5,731 nt of DNA. It comes from Clostridiales bacterium. GTDB taxonomy: Bacteria; Bacillota; Clostridia; Saccharofermentanales; DTU023. How positions within the stretch are numbered: the first letter of the stretch is position 1; every line of letters starts with the position of its first letter. The position numbers and the translations under genes are program-made. A model generated the notes under the pieces. It did no database searches and had not been told where the DNA came from. It was given only the letters and a program-made list of their open reading frames with translations. Positions 1 through 4,709 of the stretch are shown here, one piece after another. The stretch is taken from positions 1 through 5,731 of the forward strand of contig SFGY01000064.1 of the NCBI GenBank assembly GCA_004556455.1, read 5' to 3'.

Positions 1-29
1 CGGAGCTGGTACCGCGCCACATTTGGGAG
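1..29 (+). pseudogene. Orphan 5' half of a tRNA-Pro (fragment A)
   Basis: The window opens inside a tRNA-like sequence. A D-arm can be read with loop AGCTGGTA and 3' strand CCGC, which needs one G just before base 1 to complete GCGG/CCGC. Bases 17-21 (CCACA) are the 5' anticodon strand and bases 22-28 (TTTGGGA) are the proline TGG anticodon loop. After base 28 the expected 3' strand is missing (GAATA instead of TGTGG) and no T-arm follows. This is therefore a truncated 5' half, not a working tRNA. The intact D-stem pairing suggests it derives from a once functional tRNA. Confidence 0.6.
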
Positions 30-60
30 AATACGACCAGCCGGATAGAAAACTCAATAA

Positions 61-99
61 CCGGGTGTAGCGCAGTTGGTAGCGCGCCTGCTTTGGGAG
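61..99 (+). pseudogene. Orphan 5' half of a tRNA-Pro (fragment B)
   Basis: Bases 61-67 (CCGGGTG) equal the acceptor 5' strand of the intact tRNA-Pro at 283. A good D-arm follows (GCGC/AGTTGGTA/GCGC, 70-85), then CCTGC (87-91) and the loop TTTGGGA (92-98). Only one more base, G99, fits the expected GCAGG strand. T-arm and acceptor 3' strand are absent. The body differs from the tRNA at 283 in D-arm and anticodon stem, so it is not a simple recent copy of it. It ends at the same tRNA position as fragment A. Confidence 0.75.
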
Positions 100-136
100 T
101 GCCGTGGCGGTATCCGGGACAGGGTAAGGAAAAACG

Positions 137-174
137 CCGCAAAGCCTTGTGATACCTGCGTTTGCGGGATTTTT
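137..174 (+). terminator. Weak terminator-like hairpin
   Basis: CCGCAAA (137-143) pairs with TTTGCGG (161-167) across a 17-base loop, and TTTTT follows at 170-174. The stem is short and the loop long, so this is a weak candidate. It could be the end of a transcript from the deleted or unseen region upstream, or a chance inverted repeat. Confidence 0.25.
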
Positions 175-206
175 CCCGATTGCAGAAAACGGTGCAAAAG
201 CGGCTT

Positions 207-227
207 TGACCACAGGAATGACCACAG
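207..227 (+). repeat. 9-bp direct repeat TGACCACAG, candidate integrase arm sites
   Basis: TGACCACAG occurs at 207-215 and again at 219-227, a 12-bp period. Closely spaced short direct repeats near an attachment site are typical of arm-type sites bound by the N-terminal domain of Tn916-like integrases. The position, between a tRNA 5' fragment and the intact tRNA, fits that role. I did not find the exact 9-mer elsewhere in the window. The integrase link is inference. Confidence 0.45.
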
Positions 228-239
228 ACAGAAAAATCC

Positions 240-268
240 TTGTTTTTCCCTTGTCATGATGGTATGAC
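240..268 (+). promoter_or_regulatory. Possible promoter of tRNA-Pro
   Basis: TTGTTT (240-245) and TATGAC (263-268) are separated by 17 bp and would start transcription a few bases before the tRNA at 283. Both boxes are imperfect. If the tRNA 5' half was supplied by an integrated element, that element must also have supplied a promoter, and this is the best candidate. Confidence 0.3.
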
Positions 269-282
269 GAAAAATCGAATAT

Positions 283-358
283 CCGGGTGTGGCTCAACTG
301 GTAGGGCGCGACATTTGGGATGTCGAGGTTGGGTGTTCAAGTCACCTCACTCGGACCA
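283..358 (+). tRNA. tRNA-Pro (anticodon TGG), CCA encoded
   Basis: This is a complete cloverleaf of 76 bases. The acceptor is CCGGGTG/CACTCGG with one G-T pair and discriminator A. The D-stem is GCTC/GGGC around AACTGGTA. The anticodon stem is CGACA/TGTCG around TTTGGGA, with anticodon TGG at 316-318. The variable loop is AGGTT. The T-stem is GGGTG/CACCT around TTCAAGT, and CCA is at 356-358. It would decode CCN proline codons, especially CCA. The neighbouring 5' half copies suggest that this gene is an integration target. Confidence 0.95.
314..320 (+). other. Putative attachment core TTTGGGA in the anticodon loop
   Basis: The seven-base anticodon loop TTTGGGA is shared by the intact tRNA (314-320) and both orphan halves (22-28, 92-98). 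All three diverge immediately after it, allowing one extra G. A common breakpoint at the anticodon loop is what crossover by a tyrosine integrase at a tRNA gene would leave. No strand-exchange data exist in the sequence, so this is inferred from the shared edge. Confidence 0.4.
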
Positions 359-360
359 AA

Positions 361-398
361 ATCCCTCTGAAATCAACGATTTCAGAGGGATTTTTCTT
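361..398 (+). terminator. Rho-independent terminator of tRNA-Pro
   Basis: ATCCCTCTGAAATC (361-374) and its exact complement (378-391) form a perfect 14-bp stem with loop AAC. The stem can extend into flanking A and T bases, and TTTTTCTT follows. It begins three bases after the tRNA CCA and isolates the tRNA transcript from the downstream protein genes. Confidence 0.93.
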
Positions 399-437
399 AT
401 TCTTTGTCTATTGCGGCGCAGGGGTTGATTGGTGCTC

Positions 438-448
438 TCAAATATAGG
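438..448 (+). promoter_or_regulatory. TCAAATATAGG, candidate operator at the first gene's promoter
   Basis: This 11-mer ends two bases before the -35 box at 451. The identical 11-mer occurs at 2538-2548 in front of the third gene of the cassette. A regulator bound here could block or recruit polymerase. The helix-turn-helix protein encoded at 1380-2531 is the obvious candidate, but the link is inference. Confidence 0.4.
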
Positions 449-450
449 TC

Positions 451-479
451 TTGACATTTTCAAGTAAAACGCCTATAAT
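451..479 (+). promoter_or_regulatory. Consensus SigA-type promoter for the three-gene cassette
   Basis: TTGACA (451-456) and TATAAT (474-479) are both perfect consensus hexamers with an ideal 17-bp spacer. Transcription should start near base 486, giving a leader of about 22 bases before the ATG at 509. A promoter this strong on an unknown accessory gene suggests that it is held in check by a repressor. Confidence 0.9.
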
Positions 480-490
480 TTAGTCATCAA

Positions 491-503
491 CTCCTAAGGA
501 GGT
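491..503 (+). promoter_or_regulatory. Perfect Shine-Dalgarno inside a small dyad
   Basis: AAGGAGGT (496-503) is a full match to the anti-Shine-Dalgarno sequence and lies 5-6 bases before ATG 509, fixing that start. CTCC (491-494) can pair with GGAG (498-501) across loop TAA, so the core of the site could be partly hidden in a short RNA stem. Confidence 0.8.
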
Positions 504-508
504 GCAGT

Positions 509-1273
509 ATGCACACGAACATCATTTCCTTTTCTCCTGACCTGATTGCCAAAATCGTTCGTTGCGTGGAAGATGCCGTCGGCGACGACATTCAAGCTGA
601 TATTCAGCGCAATGATCTCCAAACTCGGAACAGCGTTCCCGCTCGTATCTGGGATTTGCTGAACACCAATGTTATTAAGACACTGGATACAGAGGATTGC
701 ACTATCGCAAAAGCGCATCGTGGTCCGTGGGAGATGTTGGTGATTTTTGAAAAATCCAGTCAATGCATACTCACCTTCATGCGGGAAAAACGATTCACAG
801 AATTATGCAAGCGACAGCGGCAGCGCAAACGGATGCACTACATCGATATGATGGCTCGCCAGTTCAACCAGGATCTTTTGGCAGATCAACAGCAGCTTTG
901 TCTCATTCCTCATGAGTTCTCCGACGAAGAACGACTTGCGGAATTAGTTCAGACGCTGTTGCGAGATTTAGGAAGCAACGTCGACATCGTTCGCCACCAT
1001 GTCCTGGTGTTATTTGACACAGTGGGATATCGGTTAACAAATATCCGTGCCGTTATGGTCACTCCCTCCCTGGACATTGCCCAGGGAAGCGAGCACGACT
1101 GGTCTATGTATATTAACGCCGACGAGAGTATTGTTGTAGAGAAAGTTTCCGATCCTGCAGCACCGGAGAACAATCCCGGACGCGGGCTTTCCCTTACAGC
1201 CAAAGCTATGGCTCGCAAGAAAGGCAAACCCGAAAGACGGACTTTGGAAACTTCCGCTCAAAAAGACGGCTAA
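509..1273 (+). CDS. Protein of unknown function, possibly DUF5986-like; effector candidate of a TA/defence cassette
   Basis: This gene encodes 254 residues. The ATG is fixed by the AAGGAGGT site and the strong promoter. No signal peptide or membrane segment is visible, so it is probably cytoplasmic. Visible blocks are WEMLVIF at 74-80, MREKRF at 91-96, a basic stretch KRQRQRKRMH at 101-110, and HYIDMMARQFN at 110-120. The middle to late part (about 140-210) looks mixed alpha/beta, and the Gly/Lys/Arg-rich tail (about 220-254) is probably disordered. From memory it recalls the DUF5986 family; I could not check this. The HTH-metallopeptidase gene 106 bases downstream suggests a partner pair in which this is the toxin or effector, as in RosmerTA-like order. 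No catalytic motif is recognisable, so the function is unknown. The hairpin at 1281-1319 may partly separate its expression from the next gene. Confidence 0.85.
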   Translation: MHTNIISFSPDLIAKIVRCVEDAVGDDIQADIQRNDLQTRNSVPARIWDLLNTNVIKTLDTEDCTIAKAHRGPWEMLVIFEKSSQCILTFMREKRFTELCKRQRQRKRMHYIDMMARQFNQDLLADQQQLCLIPHEFSDEERLAELVQTLLRDLGSNVDIVRHHVLVLFDTVGYRLTNIRAVMVTPSLDIAQGSEHDWSMYINADESIVVEKVSDPAAPENNPGRGLSLTAKAMARKKGKPERRTLETSAQKDG

Positions 1274-1280
1274 TAGATTG

Positions 1281-1319
1281 GCCATATAAGGATCGCCAGA
1301 GTGGCGGTCCTTATATGGC
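1281..1319 (+). promoter_or_regulatory. 18-bp intergenic inverted repeat between genes 1 and 2
   Basis: GCCATATAAGGATCGCCA (1281-1298) pairs along its whole length with 1302-1319, with one T-G wobble and a GAG loop. It starts eight bases after the stop codon of the first gene. No T-run follows (CTTCCCG), so it is not a standard intrinsic terminator. It could be an attenuator, an mRNA-stabilising or processing hairpin, or a DNA operator dyad. Its arm contains ATATAAGG, similar to the AATATAGG repeats elsewhere in the cassette. Confidence 0.8.
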
Positions 1320-1379
1320 TTCCCGAAGGTACAGATAACGAGTCAATCAACAATTATTATTTGAAGAGGAGCGCCCCAT

Positions 1380-2531
1380 ATGAAAACCCAGTTTAATGGT
1401 GAACGCTTGAAAAAAGCACGTATATATAGAGGTTTAACCGTTGCCGAATTAGCAGAACAAGTTGGTTGCCAACGCCAAACACTGTCAATGTATGAGATTT
1501 CTAAAAGTCAGCCAACCGACAAAGAGCTTGTTGACCGTTTATCCCGTGCGCTTAGTTTTCCTGTTAAATTCTTTTACGAACATCCTGCATCTAATACAGA
1601 AGGTACAGTTTATTTTCGTTCACTTCTTACCACCAACAAGAAATATCGTAGCGAACAAATTGTGAAAATGGACTTTCTTGCGCAGGTATATTCGTTATTG
1701 CAGGATTATATTTCTTTCCCCGTGTATGAACCACTTGATCTCCCCGAAGATGTTACCCCTGAAGAAGCTGCTTATGCATTAAGAGATGCATGGGGACTTG
1801 GGCGTGACCCAATTGATAATATCATATCTGTTGTTGAGCAACATGGTATTTTGGTCACTTCTTTTTCTACAAGTACAGATGATGTCGATGCATTTAGTCA
1901 GTTTGTGGGAACGGCAGATATGCCAACTTATCTCATCGCATATTCTAACAATAAAACATCTGCTGCACGTATTCATTTCGATATAGCCCATGAGCTCGGA
2001 CATATTTGCTTGCATGAATGGAGCGAAGACATTGAAGAACTCTCAAAAGAGGAATTCAAGCGTAGGGAGCGTGAAGCCAATGACTTTGCTGCAGCCTTTT
2101 TGCTTCCGGAAGAGACTTTCAGAAAAGATGCAGAAGCTGGCCCACAGACAATCATTTACTACAAGCAACTTAAGAAGAAATGGAAAGTTTCTATTGCCGC
2201 AATGATTCGAAGAGCCGAAAGGCTTGATATAATCACAAAAGAGGACTACCAATCGTTGATTAGAATCATGCAAAGACGCGGTCAAAGGAAAGAAGAGCCC
2301 CTGGATGATGTACTCATTACAGCTGCGCCGGCGCTGTTGAAGGCATCTGTTATGATGTTACTTCAGGAAAATGTTTTTACAGCTAAAGAGTTTATGGATG
2401 AATTATCCAATGAGTATAAACTAAGTATCAGCCCTGAAGAGGTCGAATATTTGCTTGACCTTCCCGTTGGCACATTAGCTGTCTCAAAGATAATCGACTT
2501 TAATGCAATCCAAATTAAGAGGAGCAAATAA
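1380..2531 (+). CDS. XRE-family HTH regulator fused to ImmA/IrrE-type metallopeptidase (COG2856-like)
   Basis: This gene encodes 383 residues from ATG 1380, with GAGGAG eight bases upstream. Residues about 7-65 form an XRE/Cro-type helix-turn-helix (LTVAELAEQVGCQRQTLSMYE) for DNA binding. Residues about 195-245 carry the zinc peptidase signature: HELGH at 204-208 (H204, E205, H208), then EANDFAAAFLLP, where E232 is the likely third zinc ligand. The region from 255 onward is the helical tail usual for COG2856 proteins. In ICEBs1 and Deinococcus the equivalent peptidase (ImmA, IrrE) cleaves a separate HTH repressor; here both activities lie in one chain. It probably represses the cassette and is released or activated by a signal, possibly serving as antitoxin to the upstream gene. 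Domain calls are firm; the antitoxin role is inferred from context. RosmerTA RmrA is the closest architecture I recall. Confidence 0.95.
   Translation: MKTQFNGERLKKARIYRGLTVAELAEQVGCQRQTLSMYEISKSQPTDKELVDRLSRALSFPVKFFYEHPASNTEGTVYFRSLLTTNKKYRSEQIVKMDFLAQVYSLLQDYISFPVYEPLDLPEDVTPEEAAYALRDAWGLGRDPIDNIISVVEQHGILVTSFSTSTDDVDAFSQFVGTADMPTYLIAYSNNKTSAARIHFDIAHELGHICLHEWSEDIEELSKEEFKRREREANDFAAAFLLPEETFRKDAEAGPQTIIYYKQLKKKWKVSIAAMIRRAERLDIITKEDYQSLIRIMQRRGQRKEEPLDDVLITAAPALLKASVMMLLQENVFTAKEFMDELSNEYKLSISPEEVEYLLDLPVGTLAVSKIIDFNAIQIKRSK
2467..2494 (+). promoter_or_regulatory. Possible internal promoter for the third gene
   Basis: TTGGCA (2467-2472) and GATAAT (2489-2494) each match consensus at five of six positions with a 16-bp spacer. 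They lie inside the 3' end of the HTH-peptidase gene. Transcription would start near 2501, placing the AATATAGG tandem repeat in the leader. The site could let the third gene be expressed separately. It may also be chance, as this stretch is AT-rich. Confidence 0.3.
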
Positions 2532-2537
2532 TTACAT

Positions 2538-2556
2538 TCAAATATAGGAATATAGG
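2538..2556 (+). repeat. TCAAATATAGG plus tandem AATATAGG, candidate operator
   Basis: AATATAGG is repeated head to tail at 2541-2548 and 2549-2556. The first copy, extended leftward to TCAAATATAGG (2538-2548), is identical to 438-448 at the main promoter. It sits between the peptidase gene and the ribosome binding site of the third gene (AAGGTGGTG, 2559-2567). The placement suggests regulation of both transcription units by one DNA-binding protein; this is inference. Confidence 0.45.
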
Positions 2557-2575
2557 GGAAGGTGGTGTATTACTT

Positions 2576-3130
2576 ATGGCTTGTATCTATATGGAGCGAC
2601 TTATAAAAACTGTAATTGAATTATCGCACGGCAATGACTGGGATACTGCGGTAGTAGAATGGGAAATTATTGACTGTGAAGAGGATAGTACTCTTAGTGA
2701 ATCTTGCATCTGTGGCAAGGAACATCTATTCTATTTGTTCACTATCAAAAATATCATAACCGGAAGCACTCTATTCCCTATCGGTAGTTCTTGTATTAAA
2801 AAATTTGGTCGAGATGATTTGAATGATGAGGCATCTGTTCGTGAAAAAATGTTCAAGCTATATCACGCAGTTGAAAACAACCAATTCATTTCGCTTTCGC
2901 CAGAGTTCTTTTCCCGGAAACTCCTTAAAAAGCTATTTGAAGATGGTGCATTTGATTGTGAATACAATGATTACGACGGATTGGATGACTATGAGTTCAT
3001 TGTAAAAATGTTTAATAAGCGAGATAAATCGTCTATCACCTTCGGGCAACAAAAAAAGATTCGGGCTATTATTGTTGCATCAATCCGTCCTTATTTGCAG
3101 AACCAACTGGCCGAAAAAATAAACCACTGA
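2576..3130 (+). CDS. Uncharacterised protein with C-x-C-G-x-x-H...C motif
   Basis: This gene encodes 184 residues from ATG 2576, with AAGGTGGTG eight bases upstream. The later ATG at codon 6 lacks a ribosome binding site. I do not recognise a named family. Visible features are C44-x-C46-G-K-x-H50, then an FTIKN...TG strand, then GSSCIKKF with C73. Together they could bind zinc (C44, C46, H50 or another residue, C73). An acidic stretch spans about 122-140. The C-terminal part, ITFGQQKKIRAII near 154-166, is probably helical. I remember a similar C-x-CG ... GSxCIxxF ... late Q-K pattern in uncharacterised phage and mobile-element proteins, but cannot verify it. No signal peptide or membrane span is seen. 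It follows the HTH-peptidase gene by 44 bases on the same strand, with the operator-like repeats in that gap, so it is probably part of the same cassette. Its function is unknown. Confidence 0.85.
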   Translation: MACIYMERLIKTVIELSHGNDWDTAVVEWEIIDCEEDSTLSESCICGKEHLFYLFTIKNIITGSTLFPIGSSCIKKFGRDDLNDEASVREKMFKLYHAVENNQFISLSPEFFSRKLLKKLFEDGAFDCEYNDYDGLDDYEFIVKMFNKRDKSSITFGQQKKIRAIIVASIRPYLQNQLAEKINH

Positions 3131-3167
3131 ATCACTCCTCATATTCCTCATCCTATAAGTCACAAAC

Positions 3168-3203
3168 GCCGCCCTAAGTACCGAGCAAGGCACTTAGGGC
3201 GGC
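3168..3203. terminator. Hairpin between convergent genes, probable bidirectional terminator
   Basis: GCCGCCCTAAGT (3168-3179) and its exact complement (3192-3203) form a 12-bp GC-rich stem with a 12-base loop. It lies between the stop of the 184-residue protein gene (3130) and the stop of the minus-strand recombinase (3207-3209). The T-tracts on both sides are poor (ACCTTATTC on plus, GTTTGTGAC on minus), so termination may be only moderate. Confidence 0.6.
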
Positions 3204-3206
3204 ACC

Positions 3207-4709
3207 TTATTCTCCCTTCTTTCCCCGCTTTCCCTTCTTCTCCTCCGGTGGTCGCCCATCGCCCTCGCCCAAATCCATCAGCCGCTGTGCTTCCGCAATT
3301 TCGTCCTTCATCTCCACGATCAGCACCCTGAGCTTCTCCTCGCACTCCTCGCGGGTATGGGCGTAGACGTTGCGGGAATGTTTCTTGCCGTCGGGCCATT
3401 TGGGGGAGTAGCGTCCTTCAAACAGGTGGTCGTTGATCTCGCTGACACAGCCGGTACCGGACCTGCGCTTGCGGCCCACATAGGGCTTGAAATCGGTCAT
3501 ACTTGGCTTTTCCGCCTGGGCTGGGGCAGTTTCCTGCCCCGGCTCTGAAGTGTCCCCCTGCGGTGCCGCCTTGCCGATGCCGCGGTCAATGTTGACGGCG
3601 GCTGCCCGCTGCATATCATCGGTAATGTGGGTGTAGATGTCCAGCGTGGTGGCCGCCGACACATGACCCAGCATGGCGGAGAGCGTTTTCACATCCATGC
3701 CGTTTTTCAGCGCCAAGGTTGCGAATGTATGGCGCAGATCGTGAAAGCGTACGTGCTTGCATCCTGCGTGTTCCAGGATGAGCTGCAATCTGCGCCGCAC
3801 CACGCCGGGGGTGATGGGGCAGTCCTCCTTCACAGGGGACGGGAACATCCAACGGGAGTCCACCGTCTTTTTGTACTCCCGCAGCACTGCCACCACAGCA
3901 GGCGGCAGGACGATCTTGCGGACGGAGTTCTTCGTCTTGGGTGTGCTGATTTGAAGCTGCCCCCGCACATCGTAGACCTGCTTGTTCACATTCAGCACGC
4001 CGGTTTTGAAGTTCAGGTCATCCCACTGCAGCGCCATGAGTTCGCCTCGGCGCAGGCCGGTTGCCAAGTCCAGAAGGAAGACCTCGTAGTAGCCCTCGAA
4101 CTTCGCCTGAATGAGGAACCTTTGAAGTTCCTCCCGCGTCAGCACCTGCATCTCCCGCACCTTCTTGGGCGGCAGCTTGCAGCCGATAGCCGGGTTCACG
4201 CGAATCAGCCCATCCTGCACTGCCTTTTCCAACGCCGAGCGGCAGGTGGCGTGGCACATACGCACCATTCGGTCGGACAGCCCTTCGCCGTACTTGTCGG
4301 TGAACCGCTTCCGGCCACTTTTCTTGAGTCGACCGTAGAACTGCTGCAGGTCATTCTGCGTCAGCTTGTTCAGTGGAATGTCTCCGATCTCAGGGATGAT
4401 GTGCAGGCGGATGCGGCTTTCATAGGTCTCCTGCGTAGTGGGGCGGATCTTAGGCTTGGAGTGATTCTCGTACCAGTATGTCAGCCAGTCCCCGAAGGGC
4501 ATCTCAGACCGCACTTTTTCGGGCTTCAGCCCGCCGCATTCCTCCTTGAGCTTTTGGAGCTTCTCAACGCACTCCTTCTTGGTTTTGGCGAGAACATTTT
4601 TCGTTTTGGGGTAGGCGTTATCATCATAGCCAATGACGATGCGGCCCTCCCACCGACCATCCTTGCGCTGCCTTACAGTTCCGTCTCCGGCTTTTCGCTT
4701 TCTTGCCAC
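3207..4709 (-). CDS. Tyrosine recombinase/integrase with arm-type domains at both ends
   Basis: This gene encodes 500 residues. It starts at GTG 4709, fixed by AAAGGAG eight bases upstream. Residues about 8-52 form an AP2-like/Tn916-type arm-binding domain, about 68-180 the SAM-like core-binding domain, and about 190-375 the catalytic domain. The full active-site set is present: R220 (TGLRRGE), likely K258, H323 and R326 (HDLRH), H349 (LGH) and nucleophile Y359 (DIYTH). It should cut and rejoin DNA through a 3'-phosphotyrosine. After a Pro/Glu/Gln linker (about 380-403), residues about 415-465 repeat the pattern of the N-terminal domain (G-x-G start, EGR, D-G, NVYAHT, EECEEKL), and a Lys/Gly-rich tail ends the protein. 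Family integrases are usually near 380-400 residues, so the extra 120 are unusual. It overlaps the preceding recombinase by 37 bases and is probably co-translated with it. Its target is unknown; tRNA-Pro is a guess from context. Confidence 0.95.
   Translation of the reverse strand: MARKRKAGDGTVRQRKDGRWEGRIVIGYDDNAYPKTKNVLAKTKKECVEKLQKLKEECGGLKPEKVRSEMPFGDWLTYWYENHSKPKIRPTTQETYESRIRLHIIPEIGDIPLNKLTQNDLQQFYGRLKKSGRKRFTDKYGEGLSDRMVRMCHATCRSALEKAVQDGLIRVNPAIGCKLPPKKVREMQVLTREELQRFLIQAKFEGYYEVFLLDLATGLRRGELMALQWDDLNFKTGVLNVNKQVYDVRGQLQISTPKTKNSVRKIVLPPAVVAVLREYKKTVDSRWMFPSPVKEDCPITPGVVRRRLQLILEHAGCKHVRFHDLRHTFATLALKNGMDVKTLSAMLGHVSAATTLDIYTHITDDMQRAAAVNIDRGIGKAAPQGDTSEPGQETAPAQAEKPSMTDFKPYVGRKRRSGTGCVSEINDHLFEGRYSPKWPDGKKHSRNVYAHTREECEEKLRVLIVEMKDEIAEAQRLMDLGEGDGRPPEEKKGKRGKKGE

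Noticed and set aside
61..140. Fragment B as a complete tRNA gene
   Set aside because: No matching 3' anticodon strand, no T-loop (TTCRA) and no acceptor 3' strand can be found after TTTGGGAG.
54..267. Short open frames of 63-67 residues on both strands across the tRNA fragments
   Set aside because: They overlap tRNA fragment B and the direct repeats, have no clear ribosome binding site, and show no recognisable protein pattern.
949..1285. Minus-strand open frames of 83-92 residues under the first cassette gene
   Set aside because: They are antisense shadows without ribosome binding sites, while the plus frame has a consensus promoter and Shine-Dalgarno site.
3240..3254. GTGGTCG sites in the recombinase gene as further arm-type repeats
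   Set aside because: They lack the final A and the spacing of the 207-227 repeat, and lie within coding sequence as isolated matches.
3396..3408. CCATTTGGGGGAG as another copy of the TTTGGGA attachment core
   Set aside because: It does not match the 7-mer exactly, has no tRNA context and simply encodes part of the C-terminal extension of the recombinase.
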